Positions 1 through 8,595 of a stretch of 49,588 nucleotides of DNA are shown here, in pieces (position 1 is the stretch's first letter; each line of letters starts with the position of its first letter). Source of the DNA: Caulobacter sp. HMWF025 (lineage in GTDB: Bacteria; Pseudomonadota; Alphaproteobacteria; Caulobacterales; Caulobacteraceae); NCBI RefSeq assembly GCF_003060965.1, contig NZ_QAII01000105.1:1-49588 (forward strand), given 5' to 3'. The notes under the pieces are model-generated. The model made no database searches. It was given only the letters and a program-made list of their open reading frames with translations, and was not told the origin of the DNA. Both the position numbers and the translations under genes were made by a program.

Positions 1-1
1 G

Positions 2-2095
2 CCCAGCGTCACCAGCAGCGAGTATCTGCGGAACTACGGGCTTGCCGCGATCCATGCCGACGTGGCCTACGCCCTGGGCGCGACCGGATCGGGGATCACC
101 GTGGCGGTGATCGATACGGGCGTGAATCCTGCCCAGGCCGATCTCGTCGGCGCGGTCTCCTCAGCCTCCGTCGACATTCTCGGCAGCCGAAGCGCCCCTG
201 CGGGGGTTGATCCGCACGGCGAGCGGGTGGCCGGTGTCATTGCGGCGCGCTTCAACGGCATGGGATCGATCGGGGTGGCATACCAGTCGACCATCCTGTC
301 GATCCGGGCCGATGACACGGCCGGTGATGCCAAGTCCTGCGACGACAAGTGCAATTTCCGGTCTTCGGACCTGGCCCGGGCCGTCGACTATGCCGTCGCC
401 AACGGGGCCCGCGTGATCAACCTGTCGCTCGGGGGTGACGGCCCCCTGAGCCCGACTTTCGAGGCAGCGCTCGGACGGGCGGCGGCGGCGGGCGTGGTGA
501 TCGCAGCCTCCTCGGGCAATGACGGGCTGGCGGACCCAGGCTGGCCCGGACGCTATGCGACGGACCCGCGCTTCCAGGGGGCGGTGCTGGCCGTCGGAGC
601 GCTGTCCAAGGACGGTACCCTGGCCAGCTTCTCGAACCGGGCCGGGGTCAGCGCCAACGGCTACATTGCCGCGCCGGGCGAAGACGTGATCACCGGCTGC
701 GAGCCCGGCAGTTGCTGGCGTGTGGCCGGCACCTCGTTTGCCGCGCCCCATGTGGCCGGGGCCCTGGCATTGCTGCTTCAGGCCTTCCCGAACATTTCGG
801 GCCGCGATGCGGTCGATATCCTGCTGCGCACGGCCGAGGATCGCGGCGCCTCAGGAACCGACAGTCTGTACGGGCGCGGGGCGCTGGATTTAACCCGGGC
901 CTTTGCGCCGGTCGGGACCAGCAGCCTGCCGCTCGCCAAGGGCGGCGCGACGCCGGTGTCCAGCGGTGGACCGGGCACCACGACCGGCGCAGCCTTCGGC
1001 AATGCCCTGGTGCGCACCGACGGTCTCCGCACAGTGATCCGCGATGACTACCAGCGGCTCTTCGCCATCAATCTGGCCGATACGCTTCCGGCCCGGATAG
1101 GCGGGGGTATGGCGAGGGTTCAGGCCCCGGTTCAGGACTCGACCCGGCTGGTGCTGGCCTCGCCCCAGGCTCCGGTGGCCATGGCCTTCCAGGTCGAGGC
1201 CCCGCTGTTCGAGGCTCCGCTGGGTGAGCGGCCGGTCGAGGCCCTGTCGGCACCCCGACCCATGCGCTCGGCCAGGGTGCGGGCAAACTTCGGCCGCTTC
1301 AGCCTGACCAGCTGGCGGGGTGAGGGCGATGCTCCGGCACCCGAGGGCCTGGCCGGGCGCGATGCGTTCCAGGCCCTGGCCCGACCCGACCGGATGGCCG
1401 AGGCGACCCTTGGCGTCGGACGATTGACCCTGGCGGCGGAGCAGGGGACAGCCACGGTGCGCGCCCCGCTGCAACTGACCGTTCTTGAGGCCTCACGCTA
1501 TGCCTCGGCTTCGGCCGCCCTGATGCTGGGCCGGGCACGGCTGAGTGCCACAGGTGGGCTGCTGACCGAGCCACTCGGGCCGCTGGGCTCCTATGTCGCG
1601 CCCGGCTCCACTCTGGAAAGCTCGGCCCGGACCCGGTACGGCGCGGCGGCCCTGGACCTTCGGGTTTCGCCGCGGCTGGCCGTTCGGGCCGAGGCCGCCG
1701 TGGGGCGGACGCGCGCCGACGGAGCCGTCCTCGACCTGACGGAGGCCGTCAGCAGCAGCTGGAGTCTCGCCGCCACGCTGGACTGTGCGGGCCTGGGCTG
1801 GCTCTGTGACCAGGCCGGTCTGGAAATCGCCCAGCCCCTGCGCGTCGAGCGGGGCCGCTTCCAGGCCTATCTGGCCGACATTCCGGTGGCCTATGACGAT
1901 CCCCAGACCTTCTCGCTCCGCCGGATCAGTGCGGCCCCCGACGGGCGGGAGATCGATCTGCATTTCAGTCTGCAAAGGACGGTCGGTCCCGGCGAATGGG
2001 TGGTCGTGCGCAGCGGTTTAGCCCTGCAGCCCGGCCATCGCGCCGATGCAGCCCCGGAACTTGGTGCCAGCGCGCTCTGGCGCAGGCGCTTCTAG
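2..2095 (+). CDS. S8 (subtilisin-like) serine protease autotransporter, 5' end missing
   Basis: The reading frame is open from the window edge to the TAG at 2093, so the start and any signal peptide lie upstream. The subtilase catalytic triad is visible in order: Asp in VIDTGVN (codon 113-115), His in DPHGERVAGVI (215-217) and Ser in GTSFAAPHVAG (734-736). A glycine/proline/threonine-rich linker follows at about 920-1010. The last 350 residues or so are arginine-, alanine- and leucine-rich beta-strand-like sequence ending in Phe (LWRRRF), which fits an autotransporter outer-membrane barrel. By family knowledge such proteins carry their protease domain to the cell surface, where it cleaves itself or other surface proteins. 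The substrate cannot be told from sequence. The gene is separated by 70 bp from the acyl-CoA dehydrogenase and seems unrelated to it. Confidence 0.88.
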   Translation, partial: PSVTSSEYLRNYGLAAIHADVAYALGATGSGITVAVIDTGVNPAQADLVGAVSSASVDILGSRSAPAGVDPHGERVAGVIAARFNGMGSIGVAYQSTILSIRADDTAGDAKSCDDKCNFRSSDLARAVDYAVANGARVINLSLGGDGPLSPTFEAALGRAAAAGVVIAASSGNDGLADPGWPGRYATDPRFQGAVLAVGALSKDGTLASFSNRAGVSANGYIAAPGEDVITGCEPGSCWRVAGTSFAAPHVAGALALLLQAFPNISGRDAVDILLRTAEDRGASGTDSLYGRGALDLTRAFAPVGTSSLPLAKGGATPVSSGGPGTTTGAAFGNALVRTDGLRTVIRDDYQRLFAINLADTLPARIGGGMARVQAPVQDSTRLVLASPQAPVAMAFQVEAPLFEAPLGERPVEALSAPRPMRSARVRANFGRFSLTSWRGEGDAPAPEGLAGRDAFQALARPDRMAEATLGVGRLTLAAEQGTATVRAPLQLTVLEASRYASASAALMLGRARLSATGGLLTEPLGPLGSYVAPGSTLESSARTRYGAAALDLRVSPRLAVRAEAAVGRTRADGAVLDLTEAVSSSWSLAATLDCAGLGWLCDQAGLEIAQPLRVERGRFQAYLADIPVAYDDPQTFSLRRISAAPDGREIDLHFSLQRTVGPGEWVVVRSGLALQPGHRADAAPELGASALWRRRF

Positions 2096-2165
2096 GCCCT
2101 TCCATTCCTCGCCTTGATGGCTACAGTCCGCGTCAAAACAAGTGTTTGACGCTGGAAGGAAGTCC

Positions 2166-3314
2166 ATGGCCCTCGACCTCGAAACCCGCGAGCAACTGCT
2201 CGACATGGTCGCCCGCTTCGTGGCTGGCCGGCTTCGTCCCATCGAAGCCAAGGTGTCGGAAGATGACGCCGTACCCCAGGACGTCATCGACGAGATGAAG
2301 AGCCTTGGCCTGTTCGGCCTGTCGATTCCGGAGGAGTTCGGCGGGCTCGGCCTGAACATGGAAGAGGAATGCCTGGTCGGGATCGAACTGGGCCGGACCT
2401 CGCCGGCCTTCCGCTCGGTGTTCGGCACCAATGTCGGGATCGGCAGCCAGGGGCTGGTGATGTTCGGCACCGACGAGCAGAAGGCCAAATGGCTCCCCGG
2501 AATCGCGTCGGGCGACATCATCACCAGCTTTGCCCTGACAGAACCAGAAGCCGGTTCCGACAGCGCCTCGGTGCAGACCCGGGCCATACGGGACGGCGAC
2601 GACTACGTTCTGAACGGCTCCAAGCGCTACATTACCAATGCCGGCAAGGCCTCGCTGTTCACGGTCATGGCCCGCACCAATCCCGAGACCAAGGGCGGTT
2701 CCGGCGTGTCAGCCTTCCTGGTGCCGCGCGATCTGCCGGGCCTCTCGGTCAGCAAGCCCGAGAAGAAGATGGGCCAGCAGGGGGCTCACATCCACGATGT
2801 GACCTTCGAAAATGTCCGGGTTCCGGCCTGGAACCGGCTCGGTGAGGAAGGCGAAGGCTTCAAGGTCGCCATGCAGGTGCTGGACAGGGGCAGGCTGCAC
2901 ATCGCCGCCGTCTGTGTCGGCGTGGCCGAGCGCCTGATCCGCGACTGCGTGGCCTATGCCGGTGAGCGCAAGCAGTTCGGCCAGGCGATCGCCAACTTCC
3001 AGCTGATCCAGGCCATGCTGGCCGACAGCAAGACCGAGGCCCTGGCCGCCAAGGCCCTGGTCATGGAGACGGCCCGCAAGCGTGACGCCGGCCAGAACGT
3101 CACACTTGAGGCGGCCGCCAGCAAGCTCTTCGCGTCCGAGATGGTCGGGCGGGTGGCTGACCGGGCCGTGCAGATCTTCGGCGGCGCGGGCTATGTCGCC
3201 GACTATGGCATCGAGCGGCTCTATCGCGATGTCCGCATCTTCCGGATCTATGAGGGCACCAGCCAGATCCAGCAGGTGATCATCGCCCGGGAGACCATGA
3301 AGCAGGGCGGTTAG
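2166..3314 (+). CDS. acyl-CoA dehydrogenase
   Basis: This 382-residue FAD flavoenzyme forms the alpha,beta double bond of acyl-CoA thioesters in the cytoplasm and passes electrons to ETF. The family signatures are clear: FALTEPEAGSDSASV (flavin/substrate loop) near residue 125, AYAGERKQFGQAIANFQ near 260, and the C-terminal QIFGGAGYVADYGIERLYRD and YEGTSQIQ, whose Glu is in the position of the usual catalytic base. The length is normal for the family. The ATG at 2166 is preferred because GGAAGGA lies just upstream (2155-2161); an in-frame TTG at 2142 is less likely. The chain length or branched substrate cannot be decided here. No beta-oxidation partner sits next to it. Confidence 0.93.
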   Translation: MALDLETREQLLDMVARFVAGRLRPIEAKVSEDDAVPQDVIDEMKSLGLFGLSIPEEFGGLGLNMEEECLVGIELGRTSPAFRSVFGTNVGIGSQGLVMFGTDEQKAKWLPGIASGDIITSFALTEPEAGSDSASVQTRAIRDGDDYVLNGSKRYITNAGKASLFTVMARTNPETKGGSGVSAFLVPRDLPGLSVSKPEKKMGQQGAHIHDVTFENVRVPAWNRLGEEGEGFKVAMQVLDRGRLHIAAVCVGVAERLIRDCVAYAGERKQFGQAIANFQLIQAMLADSKTEALAAKALVMETARKRDAGQNVTLEAAASKLFASEMVGRVADRAVQIFGGAGYVADYGIERLYRDVRIFRIYEGTSQIQQVIIARETMKQGG

Positions 3315-3331
3315 GCCTGCCACGGCAGGCC
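3314..3331 (+). terminator. inverted repeat after the acyl-CoA dehydrogenase
   Basis: GGCCTGCC (3314-3321) and GGCAGGCC (3324-3331) are perfect 8-bp arms around AC, starting in the stop codon. Only a weak T-containing stretch (TTCCTGATTT) follows, so this is at best a modest terminator. Confidence 0.35.
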
Positions 3332-3403
3332 TTCCTGATTTGCAACCGATTTCCGCAATCGATTGGCGAGTGCGGCATCCTGACGCACCTCCAGCGGGAA
3401 TAT

Positions 3404-3418
3404 TTAAGCGGCCGTTAA
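3404..3418 (+). promoter_or_regulatory. consensus CtrA box upstream of mcpB
   Basis: TTAA-GCGGCCG-TTAA is an exact match to the full CtrA consensus TTAA-N7-TTAA. It lies 51 bp before the mcpB start codon. CtrA is the cell-cycle master regulator of Caulobacterales and controls motility and chemotaxis genes, so cell-cycle control of this receptor is a reasonable inference. Confidence 0.75.
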
Positions 3419-3469
3419 GTATGAGGGCAGAGGTTCGTTCGCGCACCTCACCCCCGGAAAACCAGCGCC

Positions 3470-5059
3470 ATGAGCCAAGATCACGCCGCCAGCGATAGAA
3501 CCGCATTCATGGGGCTCGATGATCGGGCCAGGACCGCCCTGCGCGATCTTCGTCCGGTCATCCGCAAGGAGATCGGCCCGGCGCTGAAGGCCTTCTATGA
3601 CCGGGTCAAGGCCACGCCCGAGACCCGCAAGTTCTTCAATGACGAGCGGCACATGGAAGCCGCCAGCAGCCGCCAGGCGGCGCACTGGGACGTCATTGCC
3701 CAGGGCGATTTCAGCAAGACCTATGTCGATGCCGTCCGCACCATCGGCCAGGTCCATGCCCGGATCGGACTGGAGCCGCGCTGGTACATCGGCGGTTATG
3801 CGATCGTCTCGGAGCACCTGATCCGCGCAACCCTCGAGTCGATGTGGCCGCGCGGCATGATGGCCAAGGGGGATTCCAGCAAGGCCGGGGAGGCGGTGAC
3901 CGCGCTCGTCAAGGCCGTCATGCTGGACATGGACTTCGCCATCTCGATCTATCTGGAAACGATCGACGCCGAACGTCAGCGCCTCGACGAGATCCGGGTC
4001 GCCAATGAGCAGGCGCAGTCTGCCATGGTCTCGGTCCTCGGGGAGGCGCTGGACCGCCTGGCGCAAGGCGATCTGGTCGGTCGCCTGTCGGCCGAGGTGA
4101 CACCGGAGTTCCAGAAGCTGAAGGACGATTTCAACAACGCCGTCGGGATCCTGGAGCAGACCATGGCCCGCGTGGCCGGCGTCACCGACGGCATCCGCGC
4201 CGGGACGGACGAGATCGGCGTCGCCGCCGATGATCTGTCGCGCCGGACCGAGCAGCAAGCCGCCAGTCTTGAGGAGACGGCAGCGGCGCTCGACGAAATC
4301 ACCTCGACCGTGCGCCGTTCTGCCGCAGGGGCCAAACAGGCCTCCGAGGTGGTTGCCGGGGCCAAGGCCGAGGCTGAACGCTCCGGTGTGGTCGTCGACC
4401 AGGCCGTCGCTGCCATGGGCGAGATCGAAACCTCGTCGCGCGAGATCGGCAATATCATCGGTGTGATCGACGAGATCGCCTTCCAGACCAACCTTCTGGC
4501 CCTCAATGCCGGGGTCGAGGCCGCCCGGGCCGGTGAAGCCGGTCGCGGTTTCGCGGTCGTCGCCCAGGAGGTGCGGGCCCTGGCCCAGCGCTCGGCCGAA
4601 GCGGCCAAGGAGATCAAGACACTGATCAGTGCCTCGACCCGCCAGGTCGAGGCCGGGGTCGGACTGGTCGGCCAGACGGGGGAGGCCCTGCGCGGTATTG
4701 TCGCCAAGGTGGCCGATATCGACGGGCTGATCGTCCAGATCTCGTCGTCGTCACAGGAGCAGGCCACGGGGCTGAACGAGGTCAACACGGCCGTCAATCA
4801 GATGGACCAGGTCACCCAGCAGAACGCCGCCATGGTCGAGGAGACGACGGCGGCCACCCACTCGCTGAAGAATCAGACAGCCGAGCTGGTCAGCCTGATC
4901 TCGGCCTTCAGGGTCAGCGGCGCGCGCAGCGCTGGGGCCCAGCCGCCAGCCGCCGCCCGGCCGGCCCCCGCGGCCCGTCCAGGAAGCGCAGCCCGCCCCG
5001 GAGCGCGCGGCGGTACGGCATCAGCTGCCGCCGCCCGCCAGGAGTGGGAAGAGTTCTAG
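3470..5059 (+). CDS. mcpB: McpB-like soluble chemoreceptor with N-terminal globin-coupled sensor domain
   Basis: This 529-residue cytoplasmic methyl-accepting protein has no transmembrane segment. Residues about 15-170 match the globin-coupled sensor (protoglobin) fold: GQVHARIGLEPRWYIGGY carries the proximal haem His at H96. A HAMP-like stretch (LAQGDLVGRLSAEVTPEFQ) follows near 195-215. Next comes a signalling coiled coil with the hairpin tip [20 protein letters not shown] near residue 340. The tail is Ala/Pro-rich and ends EWEEF, resembling the CheR/CheB tethering pentapeptide (NWETF type). By family knowledge it senses oxygen, or another haem ligand, and controls CheA. It sits directly upstream of the major che operon, as mcpB does in C. 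crescentus as I recall. The ATG start gives a complete globin domain. Confidence 0.9.
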   Translation: MSQDHAASDRTAFMGLDDRARTALRDLRPVIRKEIGPALKAFYDRVKATPETRKFFNDERHMEAASSRQAAHWDVIAQGDFSKTYVDAVRTIGQVHARIGLEPRWYIGGYAIVSEHLIRATLESMWPRGMMAKGDSSKAGEAVTALVKAVMLDMDFAISIYLETIDAERQRLDEIRVANEQAQSAMVSVLGEALDRLAQGDLVGRLSAEVTPEFQKLKDDFNNAVGILEQTMARVAGVTDGIRAGTDEIGVAADDLSRRTEQQAASLEETAAALDEITSTVRRSAAGAKQASEVVAGAKAEAERSGVVVDQAVAAMGEIETSSREIGNIIGVIDEIAFQTNLLALNAGVEAARAGEAGRGFAVVAQEVRALAQRSAEAAKEIKTLISASTRQVEAGVGLVGQTGEALRGIVAKVADIDGLIVQISSSSQEQATGLNEVNTAVNQMDQVTQQNAAMVEETTAATHSLKNQTAELVSLISAFRVSGARSAGAQPPAAARPAPAARPGSAARPGARGGTASAAAARQEWEEF

Positions 5060-5197
5060 GGGGCAACGGCGAAAGCCCCGGTCGCACTTCAGGTGTCCTG
5101 GCCAGGGCTTTCGCAACCCCGTAGATCAATTCTGTTTCGGGATAGAAGTTCCTGGTGCCGAAGATGCACGGCCCCGAGTTCTGCCTTCAAACGCAAA

Positions 5198-5263
5198 ACG
5201 CCTCTTCCGGCCCTGCCCCGGGTGAACCCTGCGGCACACCCGGCGACCAGCCAGAAGAGGCGT
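5198..5263 (-). terminator. long-loop inverted repeat between mcpB and the convergent small gene
   Basis: ACGCCTCTTC (5198-5207) and GAAGAGGCGT (5254-5263) form a perfect 10-bp stem with a 46-nt loop. Read on the minus strand the stem is followed by TTTGCGTTTG, giving a T-rich run just past the small gene's stop. It may terminate that gene. The large loop makes this less certain. Confidence 0.45.
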
Positions 5264-5293
5264 CTTGAGCGCTCTGGAGCGAGCGTGTCGGGC

Positions 5294-5605
5294 TTATGCG
5301 CCGCCCGGGAAGCGGAACGGGACCTTCACGGTGCCGGTTTTGGCACCCATGGGCAGCTTTTCAGCGATGCACATGGCGGCCTTGTCGAAGCCCTTTCCGG
5401 CCGCGCTGTTGTCGACGACCTTGCATTCGGAAAGCTTTCCGGCATCGGCCGTGCATTCCAGCATGACTTGGGCGGCGTCACGCGTATTGGCATATTGTTG
5501 CAGGCAACGGCTCATCTGGTCTTCAAAGCCACCGGCGGCCGAAGCGGCCTGAGCGACAAAAAAGCTGCCAGCGAGTCCCGCGGCAAAAGCGATCGGATAT
5601 TTCAT
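5294..5605 (-). CDS. small secreted TonB C-terminal-domain-like protein
   Basis: This 103-residue protein has a clear signal peptide (MKYPIAFAAGLAGSFFVAQAASA, then AGG), so the mature form of about 80 residues is periplasmic. LECTADAGKLSECKVVDNS followed by GKGFDKAAM and ending TVKVPFRFPGG follows the pattern of alphaproteobacterial TonB C-terminal domains (CTV..DG.L..C.V..ES..G.GF..AAL ... V.IP.RF). It lacks the N-terminal membrane anchor and proline spacer of a true TonB. Four Cys remain in the mature part (QMSRC, LEC, SEC, AMC), which would allow two disulphides. AGGAGC precedes the ATG at 5605. It lies alone between the two chemoreceptor genes on the opposite strand. Function is unknown; the TonB resemblance is from motif memory, not a search. 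Confidence 0.75.
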   Translation of the reverse strand: MKYPIAFAAGLAGSFFVAQAASAAGGFEDQMSRCLQQYANTRDAAQVMLECTADAGKLSECKVVDNSAAGKGFDKAAMCIAEKLPMGAKTGTVKVPFRFPGGA

Positions 5606-5940
5606 CCCGCTGCTCCTAGTAATGAATTCTCGTCACATGGACGACGCGCCAACCGGACGCAGACCCGTTTTCACATAATCGAGTTAAAATATTCTGATCG
5701 GGGCCGGAATACTAATCGTTTACTTCGCGATAACCTTACGGTGTCCTTAACCTTGTTCGTGTTTGTGCAAACCTGTCTCCAGGAGCCCCCTGCGACCAAT
5801 TGTCTCGCCTTGCAGGGTGCCGAGCCATCAAATCCAGTTTCTCTTAACCAAGGTCAGAGTCTGTTAGGACTCTATGTTGATGATCAGTCCTGCACGTTGG
5901 CGGTCCATGGACTCGGACCGCCGGTAGGAGGGGCCTAGGA
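5606..5940 (+). promoter_or_regulatory. promoter region of the mcpA-che operon
   Basis: This 335-bp stretch has no convincing gene. It separates the divergent small gene from mcpA and is clearly more AT-rich than its surroundings. It holds a near-consensus CtrA box (5736-5750, listed separately), a second TTAACC half-site at 5844-5849, and a strong Shine-Dalgarno GGAGGGG just before the mcpA ATG. No -35/-10 pair could be assigned with confidence. Confidence 0.6.
5736..5750 (+). promoter_or_regulatory. near-consensus CtrA box upstream of mcpA
   Basis: TTAC-GGTGTCC-TTAA matches TTAA-N7-TTAA at seven of eight fixed positions and is followed by CC, giving the extended half-site TTAACC. It lies 190 bp upstream of the mcpA start. 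With the perfect box before mcpB it suggests both receptor transcripts are under CtrA. Confidence 0.55.
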
Positions 5941-7905
5941 ATGAAGCGGTTTCGACTCGTCGATCTGCCACTGATCATCAAGATCGGCTTTGCGCCGGCG
6001 ATTGCACTGCTGATGCTGGCCCTGATGGCCGGTGGTGCTGTCGTGGTTCAGAACAGCCAGTCTGCGGCCCTTCGCCAGGTCGTCGAACAGGACATGCGCA
6101 CCAACAGCGAGATCCAGTCCCTGTCACGCCGCATCACCGATGCGCACGGTACACTGTATATGATCCTGGCCTCCAAGGCTGACCCGATGGCTCCGGCCGC
6201 TGGTCCGCGCATCACCGAGCTGCTGACCGAGTTCGATACGCTGGGCAAGGACATGAAGGCGCTCTCAGCGCGCCTGCCCGCTTCGGAGCGCCCCAAGATC
6301 GATGCCCTGGTCAAGGCCCTGGCCGAGTGCCGCAGCGCCGTCGATACGGTCAGCGGTATGGTCGATGTCGACTCCGGCATGGCCATGAGCTTCGCCGGCA
6401 GCTTTGAAGATCAGTACGTGAAGATGGCCGCGCAGCTGCAGAAGGTCGTTGACGACGCCAAGGCCCGCGCGACCGAGAAGGCCGACAAGCACAAGGCCGA
6501 AGCCACGGCCGCCACCAGCCTCACCATCATCCTGTCGCTGATCACCCTCGGCGCTGTCGGGGCCATGGCCTTCCTGACGGTCATGAACGTCCGCAAGTCG
6601 ATCGCCGACATCGCCGGGGCCACTGAGCGCCTGTCGAACGGCGACAACAGCATCGACCTGGAGCGCATGAACCGCCTGGACGAGCTGGGTGCCATCGTCC
6701 GCTCGCTGAAGGTGTTCCGCGACAACCAGCTGAACCTCGAACAGATGCGGGCCGAGCAGGAGCGCACGGCTGCGATGACGGCCGACGAGCGCCGCTCCAA
6801 GGAAGCCGCCGCCGCCGCGACCGCCCGTGAGGCCGCCCTGGTGGTCAGCAGCCTGGCCGAAGGCCTCGAAAAGCTGGCTTCCGGCGACCTGACGTTCCGC
6901 GTCACGGCCGACTTCCCGGGCGACTATCGCAAGCTTAAGGACGACTTCAACGGCGCGATCAACGCCCTGCAGGACACGATGAAGGTCATCGCCGCCTCGA
7001 CGGACGGCCTGTCGACCGGTGCCGACGAAATCGCCCACGCCTCCGACGACCTGTCGCGCCGCACCGAACAGCAGGCCGCCAGCCTGGAAGAAACCGCCGC
7101 TGCGCTCGACGAGCTGACCGCCACGGTGCGACGCACCGCTTCGGGTGCCCGTCAGGCTTCGGACGTTGTCTCGACCACCCGTGGCGAAGCGACGCATTCC
7201 GGCCAGGTTGTGCATCAGGCAGTTTCGGCCATGGGCGAGATCGAGAATTCGTCCAAGCAGATCAGCCAGATCATCGGCGTGATCGACGAAATCGCCTTCC
7301 AGACCAACCTTCTGGCCCTGAACGCCGGCGTTGAAGCCGCCCGGGCCGGGGAAGCGGGACGCGGCTTCGCCGTCGTCGCCCAGGAAGTCCGGGCCCTGGC
7401 CCAACGCTCGGCCGAGGCCGCCAAGGAGATCAAGACCCTGATTTCCTCGTCGACCCAGCAGGTGAGCCAGGGTGTGAACCTTGTGGGCCAGACGGGCGAG
7501 GCGCTGCAGCGCATCGTCCAGAAGGTCGGCGAGATCGACGCCCTCGTGACCGAGATCGCGGCTTCGGCCGCCGAGCAGGCCACGGGTCTGAACGAAGTCA
7601 ACACCGCCGTGAACCAGATGGACCAGGTCACCCAGCAGAACGCCGCCATGGTTGAGCAGTCGACCGCCGCGACGCACTCGCTGAAGGGTGAGACCGCCGA
7701 GCTGGTCCGGCTCATGGCCCGCTTCCGGGTGGGCAACAGCCAGGCCGGCTACAGCCGCCCGGCCGTGGCCGATCCGGCCCAGCACGCTCCGGCGCGCAAT
7801 CCTGTGGCTGAGCAGCGTGCCAAGCTCGGCGCGTTTGCCAGGCCCTCACGCGGTGGCGCAGCCACGGCTTCGGCACCGGCTACCGACGGTTGGGAGGAAT
7901 TCTGA
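5941..7905 (+). CDS. mcpA: McpA-like transmembrane methyl-accepting chemotaxis protein
   Basis: This 654-residue receptor begins the operon. TM1 spans about residues 11-36 ([20 protein letters not shown]). The periplasmic helical sensor is about 37-185, and TM2 is about 190-215 ([20 protein letters not shown]). A HAMP segment follows ([20 protein letters not shown]), then a second HAMP-like repeat ([19 protein letters not shown]). The signalling hairpin has tip [20 protein letters not shown] near 445. The C-terminus is GWEEF, a CheR-docking pentapeptide type. It controls CheA through CheW; the ligand is unknown. The signalling half is nearly identical in pattern to mcpB. The start has GGAGGGG upstream. 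The stop overlaps the cheX start (TGATG). Confidence 0.95.
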   Translation: MKRFRLVDLPLIIKIGFAPAIALLMLALMAGGAVVVQNSQSAALRQVVEQDMRTNSEIQSLSRRITDAHGTLYMILASKADPMAPAAGPRITELLTEFDTLGKDMKALSARLPASERPKIDALVKALAECRSAVDTVSGMVDVDSGMAMSFAGSFEDQYVKMAAQLQKVVDDAKARATEKADKHKAEATAATSLTIILSLITLGAVGAMAFLTVMNVRKSIADIAGATERLSNGDNSIDLERMNRLDELGAIVRSLKVFRDNQLNLEQMRAEQERTAAMTADERRSKEAAAAATAREAALVVSSLAEGLEKLASGDLTFRVTADFPGDYRKLKDDFNGAINALQDTMKVIAASTDGLSTGADEIAHASDDLSRRTEQQAASLEETAAALDELTATVRRTASGARQASDVVSTTRGEATHSGQVVHQAVSAMGEIENSSKQISQIIGVIDEIAFQTNLLALNAGVEAARAGEAGRGFAVVAQEVRALAQRSAEAAKEIKTLISSSTQQVSQGVNLVGQTGEALQRIVQKVGEIDALVTEIAASAAEQATGLNEVNTAVNQMDQVTQQNAAMVEQSTAATHSLKGETAELVRLMARFRVGNSQAGYSRPAVADPAQHAPARNPVAEQRAKLGAFARPSRGGAATASAPATDGWEEF

Positions 7906-8189
7906 TGGCTGCGCTTCTGCTGCCTGAAACCCTGGACCTGAAGGCTGCCGGCCCTCTGAAGGCTTCCTTCCTGTCGCGTCGCGGTGAACCCGTCGACGTG
8001 GATGCCGGCCAGGTCCGCCGACTCGGCGGCCTGTGTCTCCAGATCCTGCTCGCGGCCCGCAAGGCCTGGGCGGAGGACGGAAAAGCCTTTTCGATCAACG
8101 GGCCTTCTGAGGCCTTCCTGGAAACAACCCGTCTCTTCGGCGCCGATGTGGCGCTTCTCTCGGCGGACATCAATGGAGTCAATTCGTGA
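7905..8189 (+). CDS. cheX: small STAS-domain protein of the che operon (Caulobacter CheX)
   Basis: This 94-residue cytoplasmic protein has the size and pattern of a STAS (anti-sigma-antagonist-like) domain: PETLDLKAAGPLKASFLSRR, then VDVDAGQVRRLGGLCLQILL and a C-terminal segment ending in LSADINGVNS. The name follows the C. crescentus operon and should not be confused with the unrelated CheX phosphatase of Thermotoga. The usual phosphorylatable Ser after the D-A motif is Q here (DAGQV), so regulation by phosphorylation is doubtful. Start codon ATG 7905 shares one base with the mcpA stop, with GGAGGAA just upstream. It overlaps cheYI by one base, implying translational coupling. Its biochemical role is not established. 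Confidence 0.82.
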   Translation: MAALLLPETLDLKAAGPLKASFLSRRGEPVDVDAGQVRRLGGLCLQILLAARKAWAEDGKAFSINGPSEAFLETTRLFGADVALLSADINGVNS

Positions 8190-8551
8190 TGCGCACGATC
8201 CTCACGGTCGACGATTCGCGCACCATGAGAGACATGCTTCGCATGGCTCTCGCCGGTGCCGGATTTAACGTGGTCGAGGCGGTTGACGGCGAACATGGTC
8301 TCGAGGTGCTCTCGGCCCATCGCCCCGACGTGATTATCACGGACATCAACATGCCCAAGCTCGATGGCTTCGGCTTCATCGAGGCGGTTCGCGTCGATGA
8401 TGACTATCGGGCCATCCCGATCCTCGTCCTGACGACGGAAAGCGACCCGAGCAAGAAGCAGCGGGCCCGCGAAGCCGGCGCGACAGGCTGGATCGTCAAG
8501 CCGTTCAATCCCGAGAAGCTCGTCGAGGCTATCCGCCGCGTTGCGGCCTGA
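8189..8551 (+). CDS. cheYI: CheY-type single-domain response regulator (CheYI)
   Basis: This 120-residue receiver has the acidic pair D8-D9, phospho-acceptor D52 in VIITDINMPKLDG, the conserved Thr in LVLTTES and the Lys in IVKPFN. It is expected to take phosphate from CheA and either bind the flagellar switch or act as a phosphate sink. Which of these cannot be told here. The start ATG at 8189 overlaps the cheX stop by one base (TGATG). A GTG directly before it is less likely. A 44-bp gap separates it from cheA. Confidence 0.95.
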   Translation: MRTILTVDDSRTMRDMLRMALAGAGFNVVEAVDGEHGLEVLSAHRPDVIITDINMPKLDGFGFIEAVRVDDDYRAIPILVLTTESDPSKKQRAREAGATGWIVKPFNPEKLVEAIRRVAA

Positions 8552-8595
8552 TCTCGAAGAACTGTCTTCGTCTGGAACTCTAAGGAACTACGGGA

